From Actinomadura hibisca NBRC 15177 (GTDB lineage: Bacteria; Actinomycetota; Actinomycetes; Streptosporangiales; Streptosporangiaceae), in NCBI RefSeq assembly GCF_001552635.1, contig NZ_BCRO01000032.1, positions 20,193 to 84,192 on the forward strand: a stretch of 64,000 nucleotides of DNA, in the 5' to 3' direction. The position numbers were made by a program, and so were the translations under genes. This document shows positions 1 through 8,771 of the stretch, piece by piece (the stretch's first letter is position 1; every line of letters begins with the position of its first letter). Under the pieces are notes generated by a model. That model worked only from the letters and a program-made list of their open reading frames with translations, had not been told where the DNA came from and did no database searches.

Positions 1-1973
1 TTGTCGCGGGCCGTCTGCTCGTACAACGTCCGCAACGTCGAGTGCAGCGGGCCGAACAGCGTGGTGCCGGTGAACTCGCGCAGCCGGTCGGCGACCCCGA
101 ACAGCCGCATCCCGGCGGCGGCGTCGCCCAGCGTGATCAGGGTGGCGCCGATCATGTCGAGGGCCAGCGCGACGCCCATGCGGTCGCCCAGGTCGCGCTT
201 GATGCGCAGGCCCTCACGCAGCCAGGGCAGCGCCTGCTCGGGGTCGCCGCCCAGCATCTGCGCCATGCCGTGCGCGCACTGCCCGTAGGAGCGGCACCAC
301 AACTCGCCCGCCGCCTCGGTGGCCTCGACGGCGTCGGCGGCGTGCCGCGTCGCCGCCGCGATGTCGCCGTTCAGCGCGCAGGCGACCGACAGGAACAGCG
401 TGGCGGTCGGCACCAGCACGTCGTCGGTGCCCGCCTGCCGGTGCAGGCCGACGGACTCGGCCAGCAGCCGGGCGGCCTCCTCGGCGCGCCCGGCGTACAG
501 GGCGGCGAGGCCCTGGCTCTCGCGGACGTAGGCCAGCCCGCAGCGGTCGCCGTCGGCCAGGGCGCGCCGCTCGGCGGGCTCCAGGCACTCGGCCGCGCCG
601 TCCGGGTCGCTCTGCAACGTGGCGAGCAGCGCGGCCAGCGCCAGCGGCTCGGCGGGGACGTCGTCGCGCAGGTCGCGGCTGTCGAGGATGCGCGTGACCC
701 AGTGCCGCGCCTCCCCGATGAGGCCGCCGAGCGCCAGGAGGCGGCCCAGCGCCGACGCGGTCGCGACGAGCGTGTCGACGTCGGCGGCGCGCATGCCGTG
801 GTCCAGCAGCGCGGACACGTTGGCGTGCTCGTGGCGGAACCAGTGCTGCCAGCGGGGCTGGGCGGCGGTGCCGAGTTCGGCGTGGGCGCGGCGCAGGCGC
901 GCGGCGTACCAGGCGAACGCGCGGTCGCGCATGGCGGCGGTCTCGCCCAGCTCTTCCAGCCGCTCGGCCCCGTACTCGCGGAGGGTGTCGAGCATGCGGT
1001 AGCGGGCGGTGCCGTCGCGGTCGACGCGCAGCACGACGGACTTGGCGATCAGCTCGGACAGGTCGTCCAGCACGGCGGTGAGGTCGTCGCCGCCGCAGAC
1101 CTCCTCGGCGGCCTCCAGGCCGAAGTCCCCGGCGAACACCGACAGCCGCGCCCACAACAACCGCTCCTGCGGGGTGCACAGCTCGTGGCTCCAGTCGATG
1201 GCGGCGCGCAACGTCTGGTGGCGCGGCAGGCCGGTGCGGCGACCGCGCACGTTCAGGATGCGGCGGTCCAGGCGCTCGACGAGCTGCTCGACCGACAGGG
1301 CGCGCAGCTGCACCGCGGCCAGCTCGATGGCCAGCGGGATGCCGTCCATGCGGTGGCACAGCAGCGCGACCGCGGCGCGGTTGGCGTCGGTGACCCGCCA
1401 GCCGGGCGACACCGCAGCGGCGCGCTCGGCGAACAGCTCCACCGCCTCGCAGGATGCGGCGGCGTCGGGCACGCCGCCCTCCTCGGGGCGGGCCAGCGGC
1501 GCGACGACCAGGGTGTGCTCGCCGGTGACGTCCAGCGGGCGACGGCTGGTGACCAGCATCCGCAGGCCGGGCGCGGCGCGCAGCAGCACCTCGGCCAGCA
1601 GGGCGCAGGCGTCCACCAGGTGCTCGCAGGTGTCCAGCACCAGCAGCACCCGCTGCTCGGCCAGCACCAGGGCGAGGCCGTCCAGCGCGCCGGCCGGGTC
1701 CTGGTCGAGCACGCCCAGCTCCTCGGCGACCTTCTGGGCGAGCAGGCCGGGCTCGCGCAGCGCCGACAGGTCGACGAAGCAGACGCCGTCCTCCATGGCC
1801 GCCTCCAGGGCGGCCGCCGCGCGCACGGCCAGCCGGGTCTTGCCGACGCCGCCGGGACCCATCAGGGTCACCAGGCGGCAGCGCCCGAACAGGCCGCGGA
1901 TCTCGGCGAGCTCGGCCCGGCGGCCCACGAAGCTGGTGAGCTCCGCCGGGAGCCGGCCCGATCGCCGTTCCAT
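1..1973 (-). CDS. Large ATPase transcriptional regulator (AfsR/LuxR-LAL type), 3' end outside window
   Basis: About 657 residues are present. The ATG at 1973-1971 opens with a short leader and the LTSFVGR segment (12-18) typical of this family, then a P-loop GPGGVGKT at residues 39-46 and a Walker-B-like stretch VLLVLDTCEHL. The rest is helical, TPR-like (many LA/AEA repeats), as in STAND-type signal-transduction ATPases. In the LAL family a LuxR helix-turn-helix follows at the C terminus; it would lie beyond base 1 and is not seen. Family members act as cytosolic ATP-dependent transcription activators or switches; the target is unknown. In-frame GTG codons lie up to 9 codons upstream, so the start is not certain. 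It reads away from the TDT transporter region, with which it shares strand (73-base gap). Confidence 0.8.
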   Translation of the reverse strand, partial: MERRSGRLPAELTSFVGRRAELAEIRGLFGRCRLVTLMGPGGVGKTRLAVRAAAALEAAMEDGVCFVDLSALREPGLLAQKVAEELGVLDQDPAGALDGLALVLAEQRVLLVLDTCEHLVDACALLAEVLLRAAPGLRMLVTSRRPLDVTGEHTLVVAPLARPEEGGVPDAAASCEAVELFAERAAAVSPGWRVTDANRAAVALLCHRMDGIPLAIELAAVQLRALSVEQLVERLDRRILNVRGRRTGLPRHQTLRAAIDWSHELCTPQERLLWARLSVFAGDFGLEAAEEVCGGDDLTAVLDDLSELIAKSVVLRVDRDGTARYRMLDTLREYGAERLEELGETAAMRDRAFAWYAARLRRAHAELGTAAQPRWQHWFRHEHANVSALLDHGMRAADVDTLVATASALGRLLALGGLIGEARHWVTRILDSRDLRDDVPAEPLALAALLATLQSDPDGAAECLEPAERRALADGDRCGLAYVRESQGLAALYAGRAEEAARLLAESVGLHRQAGTDDVLVPTATLFLSVACALNGDIAAATRHAADAVEATEAAGELWCRSYGQCAHGMAQMLGGDPEQALPWLREGLRIKRDLGDRMGVALALDMIGATLITLGDAAAGMRLFGVADRLREFTGTTLFGPLHSTLRTLYEQTARD

Positions 1974-2046
1974 GCTGATGAGCGACACCACCACCGCCTC
2001 GTGGTCGCCTCCCCGCCCGGCGCCGCCGCGCCGCGGGGGGTCTCCG

Positions 2047-3150
<1,104 letters not shown>

Positions 3151-3198
3151 GTGTCCACCGTGGACCGGTCCGGGCGGGATCAGTAGAGGTCATCGCCC

Positions 3199-3223
3199 TA
3201 TGAGGGCATAAGCTGGGGTTATG
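3199..3223. promoter_or_regulatory. Two overlapping inverted repeats at the LysR start, candidate LysR operator
   Basis: TATG-N4-CATA occupies 3199-3210 and CATAA-N7-TTATG occupies 3207-3223, the second ending inside the LysR start codon. LysR regulators bind interrupted dyads in shared divergent promoters and usually repress themselves. The position in the 70-base divergent gap fits; binding itself is inference. Confidence 0.45.
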
Positions 3224-4135
3224 AGCGTCGCGCGGCGGGTGCCGGACCTGGCGGCCCTGGAGTTGCTGCTGGCGGTGGTGCGGCTCGGCAGCGTCGGGCG
3301 GGCGGCGGCCGAGCTGGGCGTCACCCAGCCCGCCGCCAGCGCGCGCATCCGCGCGATGGAGGCGCAGGTCGGGGTGGCGCTGCTGGAGCGCTCGCCGCGC
3401 GGGTCGCGGCCCACCGAGGCCGGGACGCTGGTGGCGGGATGGGCGCAGCAGGTGCTCGACGCCGCGCGGGCGCTGGAGGCCGGGATCGGCGCGCTGCGCG
3501 AGGACCGCGACGCGCGGTTGCGGGTGGTGGCGAGCCTGACGGTCGCCGAGTACCTGGTGCCGAACTGGCTGCTGGCCCTGCGCGCCGCGCACCCGCAGGT
3601 GGCGGTGACGCTGCGCACGGCCAACTCCACGGGGGTGGCCGAGGTGGTGCGGAGCGGGGCGGCCGACCTCGGGTTCGTGGAGGGCGTGCGCACGCCGTCG
3701 GGGCTGAGCGGGACGGTGGTGGCGGCCGACCGGCTGGTCGTGGTGGTCGCGCCGGGCCACCGGTGGGCGCGGCGGCGCGGCGGCGTGGGGATCGACGAGC
3801 TGGCGGGCACGCCGCTGATCCTGCGCGAGGAGGGCTCGGGCACCCGCGAGGTGCTGGACCGGGCGCTGGCCGAGCACGGCGGGGCGGCGGCGCCGCTGCT
3901 GCAACTCGGCTCGACGACCGCGCTGAAGGCGGCGGCGGTGTCGGGCGCGGGGCCGGTGGTGCTGAGCGAGCTGGCGGTGGCCGACGAGGTGGCGGGCGGG
4001 CGCCTGGTGGTGGTGCCGGTGCCGGGCCTGGACCTGCGCCGCCCGCTGCGCGCGGTATGGCCTGCGGGCCGCCGCCCGGCCGGACCCGCACGCGATTTGC
4101 TGGCCTTGGCCCGCCAGGGCGTACGCGCCCCCTGA
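3221..4135 (+). CDS. LysR-family transcriptional regulator
   Basis: 304 residues, normal LTTR length. The N terminus (about 11-70) is the winged helix-turn-helix, with the typical GSVGRAAAELGVTQPAAS and LLER.PRG.RPTEAG patterns; residues ~90-300 form the two-lobed periplasmic-binding-protein-like effector domain. The domain resembles the CysB-like subgroup that includes many anion/sulfur or CO2-linked regulators, but no effector can be assigned. Divergent from the TDT transporter, so it probably regulates it. There is little Shine-Dalgarno sequence before the ATG (GGGG only), so a leaderless or very short leader is possible. Confidence 0.9.
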   Translation: MSVARRVPDLAALELLLAVVRLGSVGRAAAELGVTQPAASARIRAMEAQVGVALLERSPRGSRPTEAGTLVAGWAQQVLDAARALEAGIGALREDRDARLRVVASLTVAEYLVPNWLLALRAAHPQVAVTLRTANSTGVAEVVRSGAADLGFVEGVRTPSGLSGTVVAADRLVVVVAPGHRWARRRGGVGIDELAGTPLILREEGSGTREVLDRALAEHGGAAAPLLQLGSTTALKAAAVSGAGPVVLSELAVADEVAGGRLVVVPVPGLDLRRPLRAVWPAGRRPAGPARDLLALARQGVRAP

Positions 4136-4200
4136 CAGGGCCGCCTGCGCGCGGCCGGTAGGCCCCACACCAAGCCCCGCGACTCATCTGCTCTCCCCTA

Positions 4201-4288
4201 ACGGCCGCGCGTGCGAGGCCGACGGGCAGCAGATGGTGGCGCGGGGTGTGCCCGCCGACTGACGGCCGCGCGTGCGAGGCCGACGGGC
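4201..4288. repeat. 27-bp direct repeat, two copies 61 bp apart
   Basis: Bases 4201-4227 and 4262-4288 are identical over 27 positions (both begin ACGGCCGCGCGTGCGAGG). They sit in the 269-base gap between the LysR gene and the YceI gene, where no coding sequence is seen. Could be a duplicated regulatory element or a recombination footprint; no terminal inverted repeat or transposase is nearby. Confidence 0.8.
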
Positions 4289-4404
4289 TTGCCTACGCCG
4301 TCTCTAGCCAGAACCACGTAGGCGGGTGGGTGCCGCGCTGGCCGGGTCGGACGGCGGGATCCTTCAGGACCGCGCGGGCGGGGTGGGCGACGCGTCGGAC
4401 AAGG

Positions 4405-4482
4405 TCAGGCGGCCGGGTCCTCCAGGACCGCCTGGATTTCGAGCTGGATGGCGATCGTGTCGCCGAGCATCACCTTGTCGCC
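4405..4482 (-). other. Former 3' coding tail of the YceI gene, beyond a premature TAG
   Basis: Directly after the TAG at 4485-4483, the same frame stays open for 25 more codons to a TGA at 4407-4405 and encodes GDKVMLGDTIAIQLEIQAVL, which is the standard last beta-strand of YceI lipocalin-like proteins. The TAG most likely replaced a GAG (Glu) codon. Confidence 0.75.
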
Positions 4483-4986
4483 CTACAGCGGGACGTTGAA
4501 CTCGATGCCGAAGTCGCGGCGGCTGATCGTGGTGGTCGCGGTGAACCCGGCGCGGGTGCCGCCCCAGGGGTCGGGGCCGACGCCGTGGAACTCGGCCAGC
4601 AGCCGGACCGGGCAGCCGGTGTCCTTGACCGTCAGCATGCCGTCCACGTGGTAGCGGGGCTGGCGGGCGCGGCGGCCGACGGCGGCGGGCTCCACGGCGG
4701 TGGAGGCGAAGGTCATCAGGGGGAAGCGCGCGACGTCCAGGAAGTCGGCGGAGCGCACGTGCGCGTCGCGCTCGGCGCTGCGGGTGTCCAGCGAGGCCAT
4801 CTCGACCTCGGCGCGCGCCGACGAGGCGAGCAGGTCCTCGCCCACCTCGATGGCCCCGCCGAACGCGGCGAAGCTGCCGCGCACCGTGGTCATCAGGTGC
4901 CGGACGGTGAAGGTGATCTCCGAGTGGACCGGGTCGACGGTCCACCGGCCGGCCACCAGATCCGGCAACGCGCGCGCCAGAGCCAC
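4483..4986 (-). CDS. YceI-family lipocalin-like protein, truncated by in-frame TAG
   Basis: From a GTG at 4986 (preceded by GGGGGA four bases away) the product begins with the family hallmark AGRWTVDPVHSEITF and FTVRHLMTTVRGSF, continues through DARSAER-type and DFLDVARFP motifs and ends at EFNVPL, where the family normally continues for about 26 more residues. It is therefore 167 residues where 193 are expected. YceI proteins are small eight-stranded barrels binding polyisoprenoid or other amphiphiles; this one has no signal peptide, as in many actinobacterial members. It is divergent from the universal stress protein gene (111-base gap). Loss of the last strand would probably unfold the barrel, so this may be a recent pseudogene, a sequencing error, or an amber-suppressed gene. 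Confidence 0.8.
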   Translation of the reverse strand: MALARALPDLVAGRWTVDPVHSEITFTVRHLMTTVRGSFAAFGGAIEVGEDLLASSARAEVEMASLDTRSAERDAHVRSADFLDVARFPLMTFASTAVEPAAVGRRARQPRYHVDGMLTVKDTGCPVRLLAEFHGVGPDPWGGTRAGFTATTTISRRDFGIEFNVPL

Positions 4987-5097
4987 AATTCCCCCAAACA
5001 GCTCATACGACTCAGGTGCGCAGAATCTACCCCAGACTTCGACGGACTCGGCAGGCCGCCGGGGATCGACCCCGGCCGGACCGGGAAGGATGCGGAC

Positions 5098-5928
5098 ATG
5101 ATCGGAGAACACGTCCTGGCCGGATACGCGCCCGACTCCGGCGGGCGCGAGGCGCTCGCGCTGGCGGGCGCGATCGTCGAGCACACCCACGGCCGCCTCA
5201 CCGTCGGCGCCGTCTACCCGCCCGACCGGGTGGCCGCCGCCGGGGAGGCCAACACCCTGCTGGAGCAGGCCGGCGGCCTGCTGGCGGAACGGCCCGCAGG
5301 CGTCGCCGTCGGCTTCGCCACCCAGTTCGCCACCCAGGAGAGCCGCAGCGTCGGGCGCGGCCTGTCGTCGCTGGCGGGCAAGGTCGGCGCGGACCTCATC
5401 GTGATGGGCTCGCCGCCCGGCGGCGCGCGCGGCCGCATCGGCGTCAGCTCGACCGCCGACAACCTGCTGCACTCGGCCACCGAGGCGGTCATGCTGGCCC
5501 CGTCGGGCTATGCGCCCCCTCCGCAGGGACTAGAGCGGATCACCGTCATGTACGTGCAGCGCCCGCAGGCCGACGAGGCCGTCACCCGCGCCGCGATCGC
5601 CGCGATCACGCTGGGGGTGCCGCTGCGGCTGCTCACCCTGGCGGTCGGCGACGCGCCCGCCGGGCGGCTGCGCGACGACCTGGCGCTGGCGATCCGGCTG
5701 GCGCAGGACTCCTCCGGACTGCCCGCCGAGGAGGTGTCGGCGGGGCTGGCCGAGGGCGACGACGTGGCCGACGCGCTGGGCGACGCCGACTGGCTGCCGG
5801 GCGAGATCCTGGTGTGCGCCAGCAGCGAGGACGCCGCCGCGCACCGGGTGTTCCTGGGCGAGGTGGCCTTGAAGGTGCTTCGTGCCGCGCCATGCCCGGT
5901 GACCGTTTTGCCCCGTGGCTACACATAA
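5098..5928 (+). CDS. Universal stress protein family (tandem UspA-like domains)
   Basis: 276 residues from the ATG at 5098, preceded by GGAAGGA. Two Rossmann-like halves are visible: residues ~1-140 with ADLIVMGSPPGGARGRIGVSS near the usual ATP-binding G-x2-G-x9-G(S/T) site, and ~145-276 ending EVALKVLRAAPCPVTVLP, the usual terminal strand. Family proteins bind ATP or act as cytosolic stress-response modulators. The open frame continues upstream over the YceI gene, but that part is antisense shadow. The first half has a poorly matching glycine loop, so nucleotide binding is not assured. Confidence 0.8.
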   Translation: MIGEHVLAGYAPDSGGREALALAGAIVEHTHGRLTVGAVYPPDRVAAAGEANTLLEQAGGLLAERPAGVAVGFATQFATQESRSVGRGLSSLAGKVGADLIVMGSPPGGARGRIGVSSTADNLLHSATEAVMLAPSGYAPPPQGLERITVMYVQRPQADEAVTRAAIAAITLGVPLRLLTLAVGDAPAGRLRDDLALAIRLAQDSSGLPAEEVSAGLAEGDDVADALGDADWLPGEILVCASSEDAAAHRVFLGEVALKVLRAAPCPVTVLPRGYT

Positions 5929-5992
5929 CTACCTCTACCTCCCGCTGACCACCGCCCCCATAGTCCGTATCGACCAGTTCATCCGGAAGCTC

Positions 5993-6022
5993 TTGCCGTC
6001 GGGTTTTTACCTCGGCTACATT
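5993..6022 (+). promoter_or_regulatory. Candidate promoter for the CHAP gene
   Basis: TTGCCG (5993-5998) and TACATT (6017-6022) are 18 bases apart and fit a housekeeping-type -35/-10 pair. The predicted transcript would have about a 100-base leader before the ATG at 6130. I compared the leader with the c-di-AMP riboswitch found before actinobacterial wall hydrolases and saw no match. Confidence 0.4.
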
Positions 6023-6129
6023 TCCCCGAGATCGGAACGTGACCTTGATCGGTGACTTTCCGGGCGGTCAGGCGTCCCTGGCCCGCATCATCACGCCCGC
6101 GCGCGGGCTCAGGGGAGCAACGGAGCGGC

Positions 6130-7185
6130 ATGCAGACGGACCCGGTGGGCAAGAAACTCCTGGAGATCGCCAAGGACCAGCTCGGCTACACCGAGAAGGG
6201 CGACGGCTACACCAAGTTCGGCGACTGGTACGCCGACAACGTCGACGGCGACCACGACAGCTACTTCAAGACCGCGCCCTGGTGCGACATGTTCCTCGCC
6301 TGGGCCGCCTTCAAGGCCGGGGTCGAGGAGCAGGCCGGGCAGTTCGCCTCGACGGTCCTGCACGCCAAGTGGTTCGCCAAGCAGGACGCCTTCGGCACCG
6401 AGCCGGTCCCCGGCGCGCTGGTGTTCTTCGACTGGAACGGCTCCGACGACATCGACCAGATCGACCACGTCGGGCTGGTCGAGCGGGTGGACGGCAAGCA
6501 GATCCACACCATCGAGGCCAACGCCGACGGCTACAAGCTGATGCGCAAGGTCCGGCACATGGACCAGATCGTCGGCTTCGGCTACCCCGGCAAGATCAAG
6601 GTCGAGCCGAAGACCGAGCAGAAGTACACCCCCAAGCACGCCGCGCCCGCCCCCGTCGAGGCCGTCACCGGCCAGGTCCCCGCCGCGGCCGTGCGCACCC
6701 AGCAGCAGGACGGCGCCCCGCACCCCGGGCCGGTCGTGCCGAACCAGGAGGTCGTGCTCGGCGGCCTGCTGGCGTTCGTGCTGTGCGGCACCGTCGCGCT
6801 GGCCGCCGGGAAGGCCGCCGCCGCCAAGGCCCCCACCGCGCCGCCCATCCGGGTCCGCAAGCGCGGCCGGCACCACCGCCCCGCCGTCCCCGTCGAACTG
6901 CCCACCGGCCTCACCCCGGCCGACCTGGACGACGCCGAGTCCCACACCACGGTCATGCCCGTGTTGTCGCTGGCCGCCGCCCACCAGGCCGAGGACCGCG
7001 AGTTCTGGGGCCGCATCGCCCACCTCCAGGAGGACGAGGAGCTGGCCTTCTGGGACGACCTGCACGCCGAGTCCACGCTGACCGCCGCGAACGCCCCCGT
7101 GGCGGCCCCGGTGGCGGCCCCGGAACCGGTCCGTTCGGCGCACGCGGTGCCCAACGTTTTCGCGAGTGGTCCCAACATCCGTTAG
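6130..7185 (+). CDS. CHAP-domain amidase/endopeptidase-like protein with internal transmembrane segment
   Basis: 351 residues. Residues ~5-150 form a CHAP-type papain-fold domain with the catalytic Cys in APWCDMF (Cys52) and the His in IDHVGLVE (His113). A Pro/Ala/Gln-rich linker follows, then one hydrophobic segment at about 208-227 (VVLGGLLAFVLCGTVALAAG) and a basic then acidic C-terminal tail. CHAP domains usually cleave peptidoglycan or glutathionyl-spermidine-like amides. Unusually there is no N-terminal signal peptide, so the enzyme domain would need the internal segment to reach the wall, or it acts in the cytoplasm. The start is chosen by the GGAGCAACGGAGC ribosome site; its stop codon overlaps the -10 box of the first tRNA. 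Confidence 0.8.
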   Translation: MQTDPVGKKLLEIAKDQLGYTEKGDGYTKFGDWYADNVDGDHDSYFKTAPWCDMFLAWAAFKAGVEEQAGQFASTVLHAKWFAKQDAFGTEPVPGALVFFDWNGSDDIDQIDHVGLVERVDGKQIHTIEANADGYKLMRKVRHMDQIVGFGYPGKIKVEPKTEQKYTPKHAAPAPVEAVTGQVPAAAVRTQQQDGAPHPGPVVPNQEVVLGGLLAFVLCGTVALAAGKAAAAKAPTAPPIRVRKRGRHHRPAVPVELPTGLTPADLDDAESHTTVMPVLSLAAAHQAEDREFWGRIAHLQEDEELAFWDDLHAESTLTAANAPVAAPVAAPEPVRSAHAVPNVFASGPNIR

Positions 7186-7188
7186 AGT
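7183..7188 (+). promoter_or_regulatory. -10 box (TAGAGT) of first tRNA-Gly, overlapping CHAP stop codon
   Basis: TAGAGT lies inside CCGTTAGAGTTGGTCCTGC. Nearly the same sequence (CCGCTAGAGTTGTTCCTGC) recurs before the second tRNA-Gly, at a similar distance from the mature 5' end. Its first three bases are the TAG stop of the CHAP gene. Confidence 0.55.
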
Positions 7189-7221
7189 TGGTCCTGCAAG
7201 CACGGGGCACGCCCCGGGCAG

Positions 7222-7293
7222 GCGGAAGTGGCTCAGTGGTAGAGCATCACCTTGCCAAGGTGAGGGTCGCGGGTTCGAATCCCGTCTTCCGCT
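7222..7293 (+). tRNA. tRNA-Gly (anticodon GCC), copy 1
   Basis: 72 bases with acceptor stem GCGGAAG/CTTCCGC, D-arm GCTCAGTGGTAGAGC, anticodon loop TTGCCAA (GCC), T-loop TTCGAAT and discriminator T, as for bacterial glycine tRNAs. CCA is not encoded. Confidence 0.97.
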
Positions 7294-7304
7294 CAGCGAA
7301 ACAG

Positions 7305-7334
7305 AACGGCCCCCTCCTCCGGGAGGGGGCCGTT
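7305..7334 (+). terminator. Hairpin terminator after tRNA-Gly copy 1
   Basis: A perfect 13-bp stem (AACGGCCCCCTCC with its complement) closes a TCCG loop; followed by TTCG only, as usual for GC-rich actinomycetes. It separates the first tRNA-Gly from the second transcription unit. Confidence 0.8.
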
Positions 7335-7420
7335 TCGCGTTGCCGGGACCCCGGCGGACGGCCGCACGCGGAACCTCCGAGTCCTACCCGCCGACGTGCA
7401 CAACCACTCCCGGATTCCGC

Positions 7421-7426
7421 TAGAGT
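7421..7426 (+). promoter_or_regulatory. -10 box (TAGAGT) of the second tRNA unit
   Basis: Same 19-base context as the box before copy 1 (see 7183). No good TTGACA-like -35 box is seen in either case. Confidence 0.55.
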
Positions 7427-7462
7427 TGTTCCTGCGAGGCGGGGGGAACCCCGCAGCCGCAA

Positions 7463-7534
7463 GCGGAAGTGGCTCAGTGGTAGAGCATCACCTTGCCAAG
7501 GTGAGGGTCGCGGGTTCAAATCCCGTCTTCCGCT
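7463..7534 (+). tRNA. tRNA-Gly (anticodon GCC), copy 2
   Basis: Identical to copy 1 except one T-loop base (TTCAAAT instead of TTCGAAT). Starts a Gly-Cys-Val unit; only 4 bases separate it from tRNA-Cys, so the two are surely processed from one transcript. Confidence 0.97.
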
Positions 7535-7538
7535 CGCT

Positions 7539-7609
7539 GGTGGAGTGGCCGAGAGGCGAGGCAACGGCCTGCAAAGCCGTGTACACGGGTTCAAATCCCG
7601 TCTCCACCT
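7539..7609 (+). tRNA. tRNA-Cys (anticodon GCA)
   Basis: 71 bases; acceptor stem GGTGGAG/CTCCACC, anticodon stem ACGGC/GCCGT with loop CTGCAAA (GCA), T-loop TTCAAAT, discriminator T. CCA not encoded. Confidence 0.96.
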
Positions 7610-7640
7610 CCACGTGAGACCCCAGCCAGGGGCACGTCAC

Positions 7641-7715
7641 GGGCGATTAGCTCAGTGGGAGAGCGCTACCTTGACACGGTAGAGGTCACTGGTTCAATCC
7701 CAGTATCGCCCACCA
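7641..7715 (+). tRNA. tRNA-Val (anticodon GAC), with encoded CCA
   Basis: Acceptor stem GGGCGAT/ATCGCCC, D-arm GCTCAGTGGGAGAGC, anticodon stem CTACC/GGTAG with loop TTGACAC (GAC), discriminator A at 7712 and CCA at 7713-7715. It is the only one of the four with an encoded CCA end. Confidence 0.96.
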
Positions 7716-7720
7716 TCTCC

Positions 7721-7752
7721 GGAACCCCCGGGCCCTGTGGCCCGGGGGTTCC
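7721..7752 (+). terminator. Terminator of the tRNA unit
   Basis: A perfect 14-bp stem starting GGAACCCCCGGGCC closes a CTGT loop, immediately after tRNA-Val and before the ROK kinase gene. Confidence 0.85.
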
Positions 7753-7823
7753 GCCGTTTCCGGCGTCGTCTCCGGCGGCGCGGCCGGTTATGCTCCGCTG
7801 AGCCTTGAGGCGGATGGGAGCAT

Positions 7824-8735
7824 ATGAACACCTTTGTCGCTTTGGACGTCGGCGGGACCTCGATGAAGGGCGGCCTGGTGGCCGCCGACGGCGCGCTGGT
7901 CGCCGCCGAGGCCCGGCCGACCGGCCGCGAGCGCGGGCCGGACGCGGTGGTCGGGGAGATCCTGGCGTTCGCCGAGCACCTGGCCGCCGCCTCCCCCGGC
8001 GGCCCGCCCGCCGCCGCGGGGATCGCGGTGCCCGGCATCGTGGACGAGGCCGCCGGGACCGCCGTGTACGCCGCCAACCTCGGCTGGCGCGACGTGCCGC
8101 TGCGCGACCTGCTCGCCGCCCGCCTCGGGATGCCGGTCGGCGTCGGCCACGACGTGCGCACCGGCGGGCTCGGCGAGGCCGCCTACGGCGCGGGCCGGGG
8201 GCGCGGCGACTTCCTGTTCGTGCCGCTGGGCACCGGCATCGCCGCCGCCGTGGTGATCGGCGACAGCCCCTATCCGGGCACCACCGGCGCGGGCGGCGAG
8301 ATCGGGCACATGGTGGTGCGGCCCGGCGGCGAGCCGTGCCCGTGCGGGCAGCGCGGCTGCCTGGAGGTCTACGCCTCGGCCGCCGCCCTCCCCCGCCGCT
8401 ACGGCGATACCGCCCTGGGCGCGGAGGACGTGCTGGCGCGCGCCGAGGCCGGGGACCGGAAGGCGCAGCGGGTGTGGGACGAGGCGCTGGACGCGCTGGC
8501 CGACGCGCTGACGGCGGCGACCATGCTGCTGGACCCGGCGGTGGTGGTGCTGGGCGGCGGGCTGGCCGAGAGCGGCGACCGGCTGCTGGTGCCGCTGACC
8601 GCGCGGCTGGCCGACCGGTTCACCTTCCGCGCCCCGCCGCCGTTGGCGCGGGCCGCCCTGGGGCATCGGGCCGGGATGTTCGGGGCTTCGATCCTGGCCG
8701 AACGCGCCTGGCAGTCGAGCCGCGCTCCCGTGTGA
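7824..8735 (+). CDS. ROK-family sugar kinase (glucokinase-like)
   Basis: 303 residues. The N-terminal phosphate loop VALDVGGTSMKGG (5-17), the IAVPGIVD segment, the glycine-rich LGTGIAAAVV and the zinc site made by His in GEIGHMV plus CPCGQRGC (Cys172, 174, 179) followed by LE identify a ROK kinase rather than a ROK repressor (there is no N-terminal winged helix). Such enzymes phosphorylate glucose, N-acetylglucosamine or N-acetylmannosamine with ATP in the cytosol; which sugar is unclear. Start ATG at 7824 has GGATGGGAG ahead. It stands alone between the tRNA terminator and the LytS-like gene. Confidence 0.9.
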   Translation: MNTFVALDVGGTSMKGGLVAADGALVAAEARPTGRERGPDAVVGEILAFAEHLAAASPGGPPAAAGIAVPGIVDEAAGTAVYAANLGWRDVPLRDLLAARLGMPVGVGHDVRTGGLGEAAYGAGRGRGDFLFVPLGTGIAAAVVIGDSPYPGTTGAGGEIGHMVVRPGGEPCPCGQRGCLEVYASAAALPRRYGDTALGAEDVLARAEAGDRKAQRVWDEALDALADALTAATMLLDPAVVVLGGGLAESGDRLLVPLTARLADRFTFRAPPPLARAALGHRAGMFGASILAERAWQSSRAPV

Positions 8736-8771
8736 CCCTCGCGGCCGCCCGCGTCCCGTTACCGTGGCGGC

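Noticed and set aside
4246..5097. N-terminal extension of the universal stress protein
   Set aside because: The open frame upstream of the ATG at 5098 runs antisense through the YceI gene and shows no USP-like sequence; a ribosome site marks the real start.
6023..6129. c-di-AMP riboswitch in the leader of the CHAP gene
   Set aside because: The conserved ydaO-type blocks are not present; only a plain 100-base leader is seen.
7222..7752. Integration site of a mobile element at the tRNA cluster
   Set aside because: No integrase, no truncated tRNA 3' repeat beyond the genuine second Gly gene, and housekeeping genes on both sides.
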